Assembly (NCBI RefSeq): GCF_032062135.1
Contig: NC_092868.1
Span: 51,538,479-51,602,478, forward strand
Length of the DNA: 64,000 nt
DNA from: Pyxicephalus adspersus
Lineage: Eukaryota; Chordata; Amphibia; Anura; Pyxicephalidae
Direction of reading: 5' to 3'
Notes under the pieces: generated by a model
The model's input: only the letters and a program-made list of their open reading frames with translations
Databases searched by the model: none
Told to the model about the DNA's origin: nothing
Program-made: the position numbers and the translations under genes
Part shown: positions 24,780 through 33,987 of the stretch, piece after piece
Layout: each line of letters starts with the position of its first letter
Numbering within the stretch: position 1 is the stretch's first letter

Positions 24780-25415
24780 TATTAAATAGCTGCTGGGGGT
24801 TTATACTATGGGCCACCCTTTCCCTAACTTCCTGTACCAATGTGGTTTTAAGGGCCCATTTAGACTGTGTGTTGTGACAACACAATAGTGCTTTGCAGTT
24901 CATTGTGTTAGAAACAATAGTCTTGCACTTTTTGTAAGCATATTGTAGTATGTACACATGCAATAATATCATACTGACAAACGGATTTACAAACAGGATG
25001 ATTACAGCAAGACACAGGCACTATATCTGAAATACAATACCCTTTAGATGTACCAGATACAATGTAGTGTGAAATATTTGAATGAATTGACTGGAATGTT
25101 TGGGTAATACACCAGCAGAGGTGTAGCGGGGTGGGTACGCGTGCCCTCACTTTTTTTTGGGAACCCCCATATAGGTTCTCCCTGTGTGCTTGCCATGGAT
25201 GGCCTTTACTGTTACCATGCCTATCTTATTTTTTTACTAGCCCCCTGTACACCGGTGTAAATGTACATAAAATAGAGAATTAGATTTTAATGCTAATCTT
25301 AGACTCTCTGCCTGCTAGATTTGTGGCTGGATTTTATTGCATTAGAATTTCTCTGATGTGATTTCCATGTAAGGCATATACTAATGCTGTGTTATCTGTT
25401 ATCTAGTGGAAGTGG
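24780..25415. other. Intergenic, nothing recognised
   Basis: No recognisable gene. Leads into the dispersed repeat starting near 25420. Confidence 0.35.
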
Positions 25416-25419
25416 ATGG

Positions 25420-25685
25420 AATTCTTATTACCGACCGCTAGGTGTCGCCAACATGAAACTAAATCACAAAGCATTAGGCAGCCAAAGAACTTTATGGTTG
25501 TTAGTGTTTCCAGGTTTTTATCCCACTGTACTTCCGGACCAGCTAAGCGGTTTCCATGGAGCCGAATTTTACCTGTAAGCGGCAGATAGCCCATAGAGGG
25601 GAGCTGGGAGCCGGCTGGGGAGTCTAATATTGTTACCAGCCCTGCCAGTGTGTGCATACCGGGCCAACAGAGATACTTACCACTA
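25420..25685 (+). repeat. Dispersed repeat head, copy 1 (paired with 31985-32290)
   Basis: Shares ordered words with 31985-32290: AGGTGTCGCC/TGGTGTCGCC, GTGTTTCC, CTTCCGG, AGCGGTTTCCATGGAGCCG, AGAGCCCATAGAG-like, and GCCAGTGTGTGC-like. Family not identified. Its 3' part leads into the C-rich minisatellite. Confidence 0.6.
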
Positions 25686-26345
25686 CCAACTGCCCCCTGT
25701 AATACCCCCTCATCAGTACCAACTGCCCCCTGTAATACCCCCTCATCAGTACCAACTGCCCCCTGTAATACCCCCTCATCACTACCAACTGCCCCCTGTA
25801 GGCTGGGGAGTCTAATATTGTTACCAGCCCTGCCAGTGTGTGCATACCGGGCCAACAGAGATACTTACCACTACCAACTGCCCCCTGTAATAACCCCTCA
25901 TCACTACCAACTGCCCCCTGTAATAACCCCTCATCACTACCAACTGCCCCCTGTAATAACCCCTCATCACTACCAAGTGCCCCCTGTATTAACCCCTCAT
26001 CGCTACCAACTGCCCCCTGTAATACGCTCTCATCACTACCAACTGCCCCCTGTAATACCCTCTCATCACTACCAACTCCCCCCTGTAATACCCCTCATCA
26101 CTACCAACTGCCCCCTGTATTAACCCCCGATCTCTACCAACTGCCCCCTGTATTACCCCCTCATCACTACACAACTGCCCCATGTATTACCCCCTCATCA
26201 CTACACAATTGCCCCCTGTAATAACCCCTCATCACTACCAACTGCCCCTTGTAATACCCCCTCACCACTACCAACTGTCCCCTCTAATAACCCCTCATCG
26301 CTACGAACAACTGCCCCCTGTAATACCCTCCAATGACTGGCACTT
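25613..26345 (+). repeat. C-rich minisatellite, about 31-33 bp unit
   Basis: About 20 units of CTACCAACTGCCCCCTGTAA then TACCCCCTCATCA. A block of about 188 bp (starting GGCTGGGGAGTCTAATATTG at 25613) recurs at 25801, so there is also a higher-order duplication. The reading frames are periodic (QLPPVI, TAPCNTPSS) and are not protein genes. Confidence 0.9.
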
Positions 26346-26814
26346 ACTGCCCCCTGTACTAGGCCCCTGTTAATGCCACCATTCGCACCCTATATTACCC
26401 TCCTGTCACCGCCACCAATTGCCCCCTCCCATTACTACCAACAACTGCCCTCCAGTAATTGACACCATTTGCACCCTATAATACCCTTTTTTCACTGGCA
26501 CCAACTGCCTCCTGTACTACCCTCCTGTTAATTCCACCATTTGCACCCGATATTACCCTCCTGTCCTTGCTACCACCACCAACTCTCCCCTGTAATACCC
26601 CTCAGTGATTTGCCACAATTTGCACCCTACAATACCTTCCTGTCACTGCTAACTGCCCCTTGTACTACCCTCTCATTACTACTATTCTATAATACCCTCA
26701 CTGCCACCAACTGTCCCTATATACCTCCTCACGCTGCCAAAAACTGCCCCTTTACTACTCTCTAGTGATTGCTAGCCCTTGCACCCCATAATACCCTCCT
26801 GTCACTGCCACCAA
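26345..26814 (+). repeat. Degenerate continuation of the C-rich minisatellite
   Basis: Decayed units continue (TGCACCCTATAATACCCTCC, TGTCACTGCCACCAACTG) up to the Tc1-like left end. Periodicity is looser than in 25613-26345. Confidence 0.6.
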
Positions 26815-26968
26815 GTGGCCACATTTGTTGGTACCCCATAAATATTTGGAATAGGGTATTTTTGATTTATCTAGCAGTTGTCTTGAATTAGTATCACACA
26901 TATCCAATCATCATTCCGCCTTGTAGAAAAGTCATCGCTCCGGTATCATTGTGTGTTCCAATCAGAAC

Positions 26969-27406
26969 ATGGACCGGAGAAAACAAAGACGAGAACTGTC
27001 TGAGGAGCTCAGAAAGAAAATAGTCGACAAGCATATTAAAGGCCAAGGCTATAAGACCATCTCCAAGCAGCTTGGTGTTCCTGTGACAACGGTTGCAAAT
27101 ATTATCAGGAAGGTTAAGGCCCATGGCACTGTAGCCAATCTTCTTGGACGTGGCCGCAAAAGGAAAATCAACCCCAAAATGGGCAGGAAAATAGTGAGAA
27201 TGGTGGACAAAAAGCCAAGGACAACTTCGAAAGAGATACAAGCTGAACTCCAAGGTCAGGGTCCGTCTGTGTCAGATCGCACTATCCGCCGCTTTTTAAC
27301 TGACAATGGGTTCAATGGAAAGAGACTTAGGAAGAGTCCGATGTTGAAAGGGAAACATCACAAAGCTGGACTGGAATTTGCCAAAATGCCTAATGATAAG
27401 CCATAA
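26969..27406 (+). pseudogene. Tc1-like transposase, N-terminal DNA-binding part
   Basis: An open frame of 145 codons from MDRRKQRREL encodes the paired-type helix-turn-helix (LSEELRKKIVDKHIKGQGYK, TISKQLGVPVTTVANIIRK) and a second HTH (SVSDRTIRRFLTDNGFNG). It stops before the DDE catalytic domain. The rest of the transposase continues out of frame after the inserted repeat. The open state of the binding domain is notable, but a single decaying copy is the simpler explanation. Confidence 0.8.
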
Positions 27407-27507
27407 GGATAATGTCCTATGGGCACTCCATACAAAAGTCACATCAGCTGTATATCCACAAATGAACATATTAAGTCTTCAGAGACTAAAACACCACACC
27501 TATTGTT

Positions 27508-27655
27508 ATTATTAATATTATTAAACAGGATTTATAAAGCGCCAACATACTATGCAGCGCTGTACATTAAAGTAGGGTTGCAAATGACAGACCGATACAG
27601 ACAGTGACACAGGAGGAGGAGAGGACCCTGCAAAGATGAGCTTACCATCTAGCTT
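27508..27655 (-). mobile_element. L2-type LINE 3' tail inserted in the Tc1-like element
   Basis: Minus-strand tail: ATT-rich end, AGGATTTATAAAGCGCCAAC, GCAGCGCTGTACATTAAA, then GGGTTGCAAATGACAGAC. It splits the Tc1 transposase. Confidence 0.75.
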
Positions 27656-27810
27656 ACAAGCTACTGTGAAACGTGGACGAGGCTTAGTTATGTTTTGGGG
27701 CTGGGTTGTTCTCTCTGGCATGGAGGGACTTGATTCTGTGCAGGGAACAAAAAGGTTATTATACAATGGGATAAACAGCAGTGTGCAGTGCTTTCAAACA
27801 TCTATAGCAG

Positions 27811-28042
27811 AATTTCCTGACCTTTTTAACATGGGCGAACCCCTTGGAATAATTTTCAGGTCTTCAGCAAACACCGTATATCCACAGCTCACACTATGGT
27901 GGTCAGCACAAAGAATTCCTCTCATATTCCTGGCCAGTGGGAATGGTGCCACCCTAATGTATAACCAAGGCGATAGTTGGTATCAGTTAAAATGAGAGAT
28001 CCAAACTGCTCATGCTTGAGGAACCCCTGACGGGGGAATCCT
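27811..28042. mobile_element. hAT-type MITE (CCTCAACC family), copy 1
   Basis: Shares with 47119-47704 the words GACCTTTTTAACATGGG, GAACCCC, TTTTCAG and CCAGTGGGAA, and ends near TTGAGGAACCCCTGA. It lies inside the Tc1-like element. Confidence 0.6.
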
Positions 28043-28396
28043 AGCTGAGAAACAATCTATAAAGAACTGAAATGTGCAGTCTGAAGAAGTCACCCTTCAA
28101 CCCTGACAAAGCTAGAGCAGTTTGCTCAGGAAAAGTGGGCCAAACCACTTGTTTATAGGTGCAGAAGTCTTATTTGGAGCTACTGCACAGGAATCTTTTC
28201 TTTGAAGAAATTGCATCTAATAGTAATACAACAAAATAAAAGATTAAGGTTCCCATTATTTGTGGTAATGCCATTTCCTTTTGTGTTAGTATTATGAAAT
28301 ATTCAGTGTCAGTTACTAGTTATTTTGGAGGCAGTTGTGTTTCTTTTTTTTTTTTTTTTTGTAGAGGGGTACCAATAAATATGTCCATGTTTCTAC

Positions 28397-28500
28397 GTAT
28401 TATTATTAATAATAAACAGGATTTATATAGCGCCAACAGTGCTGTACATTAAATAGAGTTTGCAAGTGACAGACAGTGACACAGGAGGAGTGGACCCTGC
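28397..28500 (-). mobile_element. Short L2-type LINE 3' tail
   Basis: Minus-strand fragment with AACAGGATTTATATAGCGCC, TGCTGTACATTAAATA and GACAGTGACACAGGAGGAG. Confidence 0.7.
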
Positions 28501-29715
28501 CATCTTTTGTCTAGAGTACTTTTAGAGATATGCCCCCTACCTACATGGTATACCCATAGAAGTATCTGCCCCATCACTTCTCGGTATTACCTTTTTGTAG
28601 AAGGCCTACTCCTGTGTCACACCTACACAAACACACTAGGGAATTACCTTGTGTCACCGACCTGTGATTACTGCATGGCCACCTCTCCGATTTATTAAGT
28701 TTCGATATTTAATTCTCCTACATTCAAGTCCATTGTCATGAAATCTCCACTGACAAACACTGGCTTTAGAATATGCTGTAATGGGTAGTTCAGTTACTTT
28801 CAGCCTCGGACTGTCGCAGTGAATGGAACTTCTGCTCTATCTGTTTTGTCCACATAATCTGAAGATCTTTATGGTGGAAGCTTTGTGAAATGAGTTTTAA
28901 TGGTTGAGCCACTGCACAGAGGCCAGAGATGACAATTTACAAATGACTGCAAAGAGCCTACTTCACAAATTGGTGGATAATTTATTGTAGACATGGGCTG
29001 TTCTTCGGGATTTCGGCTGGACTAATTGATTCTGCGTACATGGACATTTCAGACAATCGTATCCAACATTCTGGCAAGAGTTTGGTGAAGGTCCTTTGCT
29101 GTTCTGGCACAAGTGCCTTACATAAAGCCAGTCCCATAAAGATATTGTTTGATTTTTTTGGTGCGAAATAAAACTAGGATCGTCTATACAGAGCTCTGAC
29201 CTTTGGGATGAATTAAAATGCTGATTGTGAGCCTGGTTTTATCTTCAAACAATGAGAACTGATGTTACAAATGCTCTTTTGGATAACCGGGCACACATTT
29301 CCACAAACACACTGGAATATTTCAGGGAAAGACTTCCCTATGGAGGCCATCATGAGCACTAAGGGAAGGGGGTGGTGGGCAGCTCCTATTATTCCTCATT
29401 ATTTGGTACTTGGAATGGTAAATATGCTCAATTTGTTGTCTGCTATCTGTACTGCTTCCCCTGGCACAGATCTAATAAATCAACATGTAGATTGATTATT
29501 AAGAATTAGTAGAATATCCTTTCTACTTACCCCCCTTGGCACTGGTCCTGATACTTCCTGCAATCCCCTTTTATTATTGTGTATAGAAATTTGTTTCTGT
29601 AACTCACCTGTAAGTGGTAACTATTATCATTAACCTTTCCCCAGCTATTGGTCTTCCATCATCCTTTTTTTATTCACTGTACAGTCAAAAGTGGTCACCT
29701 CACCATAACTATTCT
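28500..29715. other. Intergenic, nothing recognised
   Basis: Unique-looking sequence with short unassignable frames only. Confidence 0.35.
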
Positions 29716-29716
29716 T

Positions 29717-30018
29717 ACATAGTATTTATATACTGCCAACATATTATGTAGCGCTTTACAAACTCCACAGTCATGTCACTAGCTGTCCCTCAAAGGGGCT
29801 CACAATCTAATGCCTAAGGGCAATGTTGGGGGGAAACCAATTAACCTAATTGCATGTTTTTTGAATGCGGGAGGAAACCACAGTTCCCAGAGGAAACCCA
29901 CACAAGCACCGGGGGAACCTGCAAACTCCATGCAGATAGTGTCCTAGCTGAGATCCAAAGCTGGGACCTAACGCTGTAAAGGCCAGAGTGCTAACCACTG
30001 AGCCACTGTGCTCACCAG
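29717..30018 (-). mobile_element. tRNA-derived SINE (V-SINE-like), minus strand
   Basis: Minus strand begins AGCACAGTGGCTCAGTGG with a decayed B box, then the CCATGCAGATAG / CTGCATGGAGTTTGCAGG core, and ends in the shared ATAATATGTTGGCAGTATAT tail. Confidence 0.75.
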
Positions 30019-30019
30019 A

Positions 30020-30618
30020 TTGAGTTCAGGTGTTCCTTTCTTTACAAATGCTCTTCTAGCTGAATGGGTACAGATTCTCACAGACACAATCTAAAATCCT
30101 GTGGAAACTCTTCCCAAAAAGTTAGAACCAATAAATCCAGTGGGGGGAGACAACTCCATATTCATCCCTGCCGATTTGGAATGAGGTGTTCAACAAGTTT
30201 GATGGTTGAGTGTCTGCAAACTTTAACCCATGCTGTAGATGTATCTACTTTATATATTATGTTTTATTTATCGGTTCCTGATGTGTAAACCCTTCTGTGT
30301 ATGATTGCTGCCTCTGTCCAGTATGTGCCACTGATCTTTAGGTAATCACCGCAACAATAATATCACCAGCCTATATGTAGGTAGAGAAATAGGAGTGATG
30401 TGGTGCGGTGGGAGATCTCCCCATGTCATAACTGAGCCAATAACATTGTGGAAGATTTTCTTTTCTGAAGACCTTTTTATGTTTTCTGTAATCTACTTTT
30501 ACAATATTTCTACATACACATTACAAATAAAACAAATGAGCATAGGGAAACCAAAAGAAGGGGGGGGGGGGGGGAAGAAGCAGGGAGCCACCAACCACTG
30601 CAGTAACAATAGACAATT
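30020..30618. other. Intergenic, includes a poly(G) run
   Basis: No gene recognised. A run of G at about 30561-30574 is a likely length-variable site. Confidence 0.35.
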
Positions 30619-30619
30619 A

Positions 30620-30785
30620 AAATTTATTATTATTATTACTAATAATAATGAACAGGATTTATATAGCGCCAGCATATTTTGCAGCGCTCTACATGAAATA
30701 GGGGTTGCAAATGACAGACAGATACAGACAGTGACACAGGAGGAGGAGAGGACCCTGTTCAGAAGAGCTTACAATCTAAGATATG
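30620..30785 (-). mobile_element. Short L2-type LINE 3' tail
   Basis: Minus-strand copy with an ATT microsatellite, AACAGGATTTATATAGCGCC, GCAGCGCTCTACATGAAATA, and GACAGTGACACAGGAGGAG. Confidence 0.78.
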
Positions 30786-30789
30786 TTCC

Positions 30790-31525
30790 TAATCATAACT
30801 ACTAGCAAAACACCAATCCGCGTTCAGAAAAGCTGTACATAAAGAGCATAATAAAACAAAAAATACAACGTGCCATCACAAATGATCCCATTAACACTGA
30901 TATTTCTGTGGTCTGGCATCACAGATTGATCCTCCATCTATCATCCCGATACATTGAAAATATACCATGAAGACAGATTTTTTTTTTAAAGAATTAGTAT
31001 TTGAAATAAACTATTTGTGTTGTACTTTTTAGGAATTTACATTAAATGAAAAAAAGATATGATGCTTTTAGTTTGATCGTTCACGGTGCTCTGAAACATA
31101 AACATATTTTTTATCTGACAGTGATGTTCTGTGAGCTGTTCTAAAAACATTTTTTTAAACTACAGAAAAGTTTCACACGTATTGTTTTCGAGTTTTTTGT
31201 GTTAATGAGACTTTGTGTTCAGACTAAAGCTGAGCAGTTTTATTTAATTAAAAGCGTGAGCATTCATCTTCCAGGGGGTTTAGGAAATCTTATTGTTAGA
31301 TTTTGTTGTTTGGGAGATATTGATCACCTTTGATCTTTAAATATCCTGGCTCTTCATGGGTGATAGTAAGATTCCCAGATTTGGTGCCTTTTATTTGAAA
31401 GTGATGCCACCTTTGTGATTACAACCTCTGCTGTAAGCCATTGATTTGAATTTGGCTTCCTTGAGACACTGGATGTTTGTGTAAGTGATTGATACTTGTA
31501 CATGCTTTACTCATACACTTTCCAT
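30790..31525. other. Intergenic, nothing recognised
   Basis: AT-rich; no exon seen. Confidence 0.35.
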
Positions 31526-31527
31526 TA

Positions 31528-31655
31528 TTGGGCCTGATTCAATAAAGCTCTCCAAGACTGGAGAGGATACACGCTCATCTGTAAACCTGGGTGATCCAGA
31601 CAACCTGGAATGGATCTGGACCAGAATTAAAAACATTTACTAACAATTAGCAAAT
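31528..31655. mobile_element. Palindromic MITE, copy 2, truncated
   Basis: Left half of the family at 51053-51274 (GGCCTGATTCAATAAAGCTC, TCCAAGACTGGAGAGGATAC, CCTGGAATGGATCTGG). It is cut off where L2 tail sequence begins. Confidence 0.7.
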
Positions 31656-31657
31656 GA

Positions 31658-31845
31658 CATATCTCCCCTCCTATTCTGTGTTACTTCCCCCACCTCCTAG
31701 ATTGTAAGCTCTTTGGGGCAGGGTCCTCTCCTTCTCCTGTGTCACTGTCTGTATGTGTCTGTCATTTGCAATCCATATTTAATGTACAGCGCTGCATAAT
31801 ATGTTGGCACTATAAAAATTAATAAAGATAATATTTAAATCCTCT
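31658..31845 (+). mobile_element. Short L2-type LINE 3' tail
   Basis: Plus-strand tail with AGATTGTAAGCTCTTTGGGG, CAGGGTCCTCTCC, AATGTACAGCGCTGCATAAT, and an AT-rich end. Confidence 0.75.
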
Positions 31846-31984
31846 TTAATAATGATAATATTATATAAATCTTTAACCATAATAATCATAGTAATAATAA
31901 TAATAATAGGTGTGGTGTTTTAGTTTCTGAAGGCTTAATATGTTCATTTTTCATTTTTCTTCGTTTATTAAAAAACCCATTCCA

Positions 31985-32600
31985 GGTTGCAGTACCCATC
32001 AACCAACACTTGGTGTCGCCCGTACGAAAACAAATCACCAACCAGCTGAACGTATTGGGGCTTTGAGTGTGTTTCCGGGTTCTTTCTCATTGTGCTTCCG
32101 GGTCAGCTGAGCGGTTTCCATGGAGCCGGAAGTTACCTGGAGGAAGCAGAGAGCCCATAGAGAAGAACTGGGAGCGTCCTAAAAGACTGCTGGGGAGCCC
32201 ATTACTGTAATCTTCCCTGACAGTGTGTGCTGAGACTTACTGGACCACTAAAAAAACCTACTTCCTTTACTGCCCCCAATACTACCCTCCCATCACTGCA
32301 ACCTACAGGGAGCTGTCACCTGCCCCTCTCTAAATATTCTCCTGTCTGCCTGTATTACCCCATCCCCCCTTTCATTAATACCCCCTATAAATCAATCTGC
32401 CCCTGTCCTATTTAAACCTTTATAGGGGTTGTAGCTGACCGGGTATCTATTATCATTCCCCCCTCTGACCTATGACCTCTTCCTGTATATAAAGTGACCC
32501 CTTCCTGTAATACCCCCTTGTAGGTATTGCCCCAAATACCCCCCTACAGACATCAGCTGATTGCAAGCCTTCCTATCATATCCATAAGACACTACTGCCA
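31985..32600 (+). repeat. Dispersed repeat, copy 2, with C-rich tail
   Basis: Homologous to 25420-25685 and continues into a decayed C-rich tail (ACTGCCCCCAATACTACCC, CCTGTAATACCCCC). It has not expanded into an ordered array, unlike copy 1. Confidence 0.6.
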
Positions 32601-32636
32601 TCCAGTGGTTACTACCCCTAACTGTCCCCTTTAGGG

Positions 32637-32944
32637 CAGGGTTGTCAAACCCTGGCCCTCAGGCCAAATCTGGCCCGCACTGTAATTATATTTGGCCCGC
32701 GAGAAAATACCAAATGGCTGCTAGAGCTGGCTCACTGGTAGACAGTGCATGCGTGGCCAATACTACAAAACCCAGAATGCTCTGCTAGCACGTCTATCTG
32801 GACCCACAAGCGCCCCCTCCTCTGTTAAAATTTATTAGCGACCTTCCTCATTTGTAGATATTTTTTCAATAAATATCAAGGTTTCCCTGCGACTTTGTCC
32901 AAATTTTGAATTTTGGCACACTGTATTTGAGTTTGACACCCTTG
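32637..32944. mobile_element. hAT-type MITE
   Basis: Left end CAGGGTTGTCAAACCCTGG; right end GAGTTTGACACCCTTG is its imperfect inverse. Flanks CTTTAGGG and CCTTAAGT partly match as an 8-bp duplication. No coding capacity. Confidence 0.65.
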
Positions 32945-33205
32945 CCTTAAGTGATCCATCTCACCTACCTTTAATGCCCCTATATGTATGGGTCACTAAT
33001 CTGTTATTCCACCTGCTTATGTCTGTCTCACCCTTATAAACCATCCCCATCATGACCGGTATGTAGCCGGCATCTGCCATAGAGTCACCACCCTACCAAT
33101 GCAATCAGAATATATGGAGGTAGAAGAGAAATGTATTGACCCAGGACACAGATAATATCATCACGTCACCCCTCATCATCCATGCACAAATTATTAATGT
33201 TCCAA

Positions 33206-33350
33206 AACTTGTTTCTTTTTTTTTAAATACGTTTTTATTTAATTTTTCAACAGAGATATAAATTACAGGTACAGTAACCAAAAACATTAAACAACACTGA
33301 GCAAAACTTTTATTTCTAAACACCGTTCCCTTATCCCTGTAGCTTCCTCA
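33206..33350 (-). mobile_element. Possible L1-like 3' end fragment
   Basis: T-rich start followed by TTTTTATTTAATTTTTCAACAG and a short unique part, which on the minus strand resembles an L1-type 3' end with A-tail. Small and uncertain. Confidence 0.35.
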
Positions 33351-33742
33351 ACCGTACATAATTATCCAGAAACTTCAGGAAAATTATATAGATTTATAGA
33401 TCCTTTTTAATACCAAAATTTATGGGGTGCTTTAACGTTTAATAAATAAAGATTTGCATTTACTATATATATAGTGACTTGTAGTAAGATCCTTATTTTA
33501 ATAATTTATGATAAAGTACAACTATATTCTAGTATATTCTATTATACATTAATATAGCGTCAGATCTTTGTATAATGTTTGTCATTGGATAAGTTTCACT
33601 TGGTGTGACTGTGTACAGGAAATGTAGAATGAAAGGCATGAAAATCCCTCCTCATTTTGGATTATTAGAAAACCCTATTTATAAGTGCCTGATCGCTATA
33701 TTTCCAAGAAGAGACATTGATCACTTGTGATTTTTGGACGCC

Positions 33743-33987
33743 ATGGGCCGAAAAAAGAAAACGTTACATGACTATGCAGCGGAGTTCTCAGATTTGGCGG
33801 TCCGGAGGCATTTGATTGAACGTGGAGATACCGGAGAGACCAGCATTGTGGAGACGCTTTACTGTAAGTCCTGCGAGCTCCCGATGAGGGTCAGAAGGGA
33901 CCGGATTTTGGAGCATTTGGCTTCAGGAAGACATTACCGGAACAGGCGGCTGATCAAACAGCACTGGAACAGAGCTCCAGTCTTAGT
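33743..33987 (+). CDS. Exon 1: BED/CGGBP1-like zinc finger
   Basis: Encodes residues 1-81 plus two bases; donor GTGTAAGT-type (T|GTAAGT). A basic start, MGRKKK, precedes the finger with ligands C41, C44, H58 and H64, followed by a basic RNRRLIKQ tail. Read alone the frame ends two codons later, which could hide the splice. Confidence 0.82.

Larger units (their letters stand above)
26815..28388 (+). mobile_element. Tc1-like DNA transposon with nested insertions
   Basis: The left end GTGGCCACATTTGTTGGTAC and the inverted right end ATGGACATATTTATTGGTAC form terminal inverted repeats. Transposase coding begins at the ATG at 26969. It continues after an inserted L2 tail (about 27508-27655) with a VKRGRGLVMFWGWVVLSGME motif, the conserved WG block of Tc1 enzymes. 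A hAT-type MITE (about 27811-28042) interrupts it again. The catalytic region is broken, so the element is inactive. Confidence 0.82.

Noticed and set aside
25630..26373. Overlapping open frames of 60-157 codons on both strands, Pro/Tyr-rich
   Set aside because: They follow the 31-33-bp repeat period exactly and are open in several frames; a tandem array, not genes.
26969..27406. Domesticated Tc1 DNA-binding protein
   Set aside because: Kept only as a question: one copy, flanked by the rest of a broken transposase and nested insertions, so a decaying transposon is simpler.
33734..33742. Upstream TTG as alternative start of the zinc-finger exon
   Set aside because: Vertebrate initiation at TTG is rare, and the ATG at 33743 is in strong GCCATGG context.
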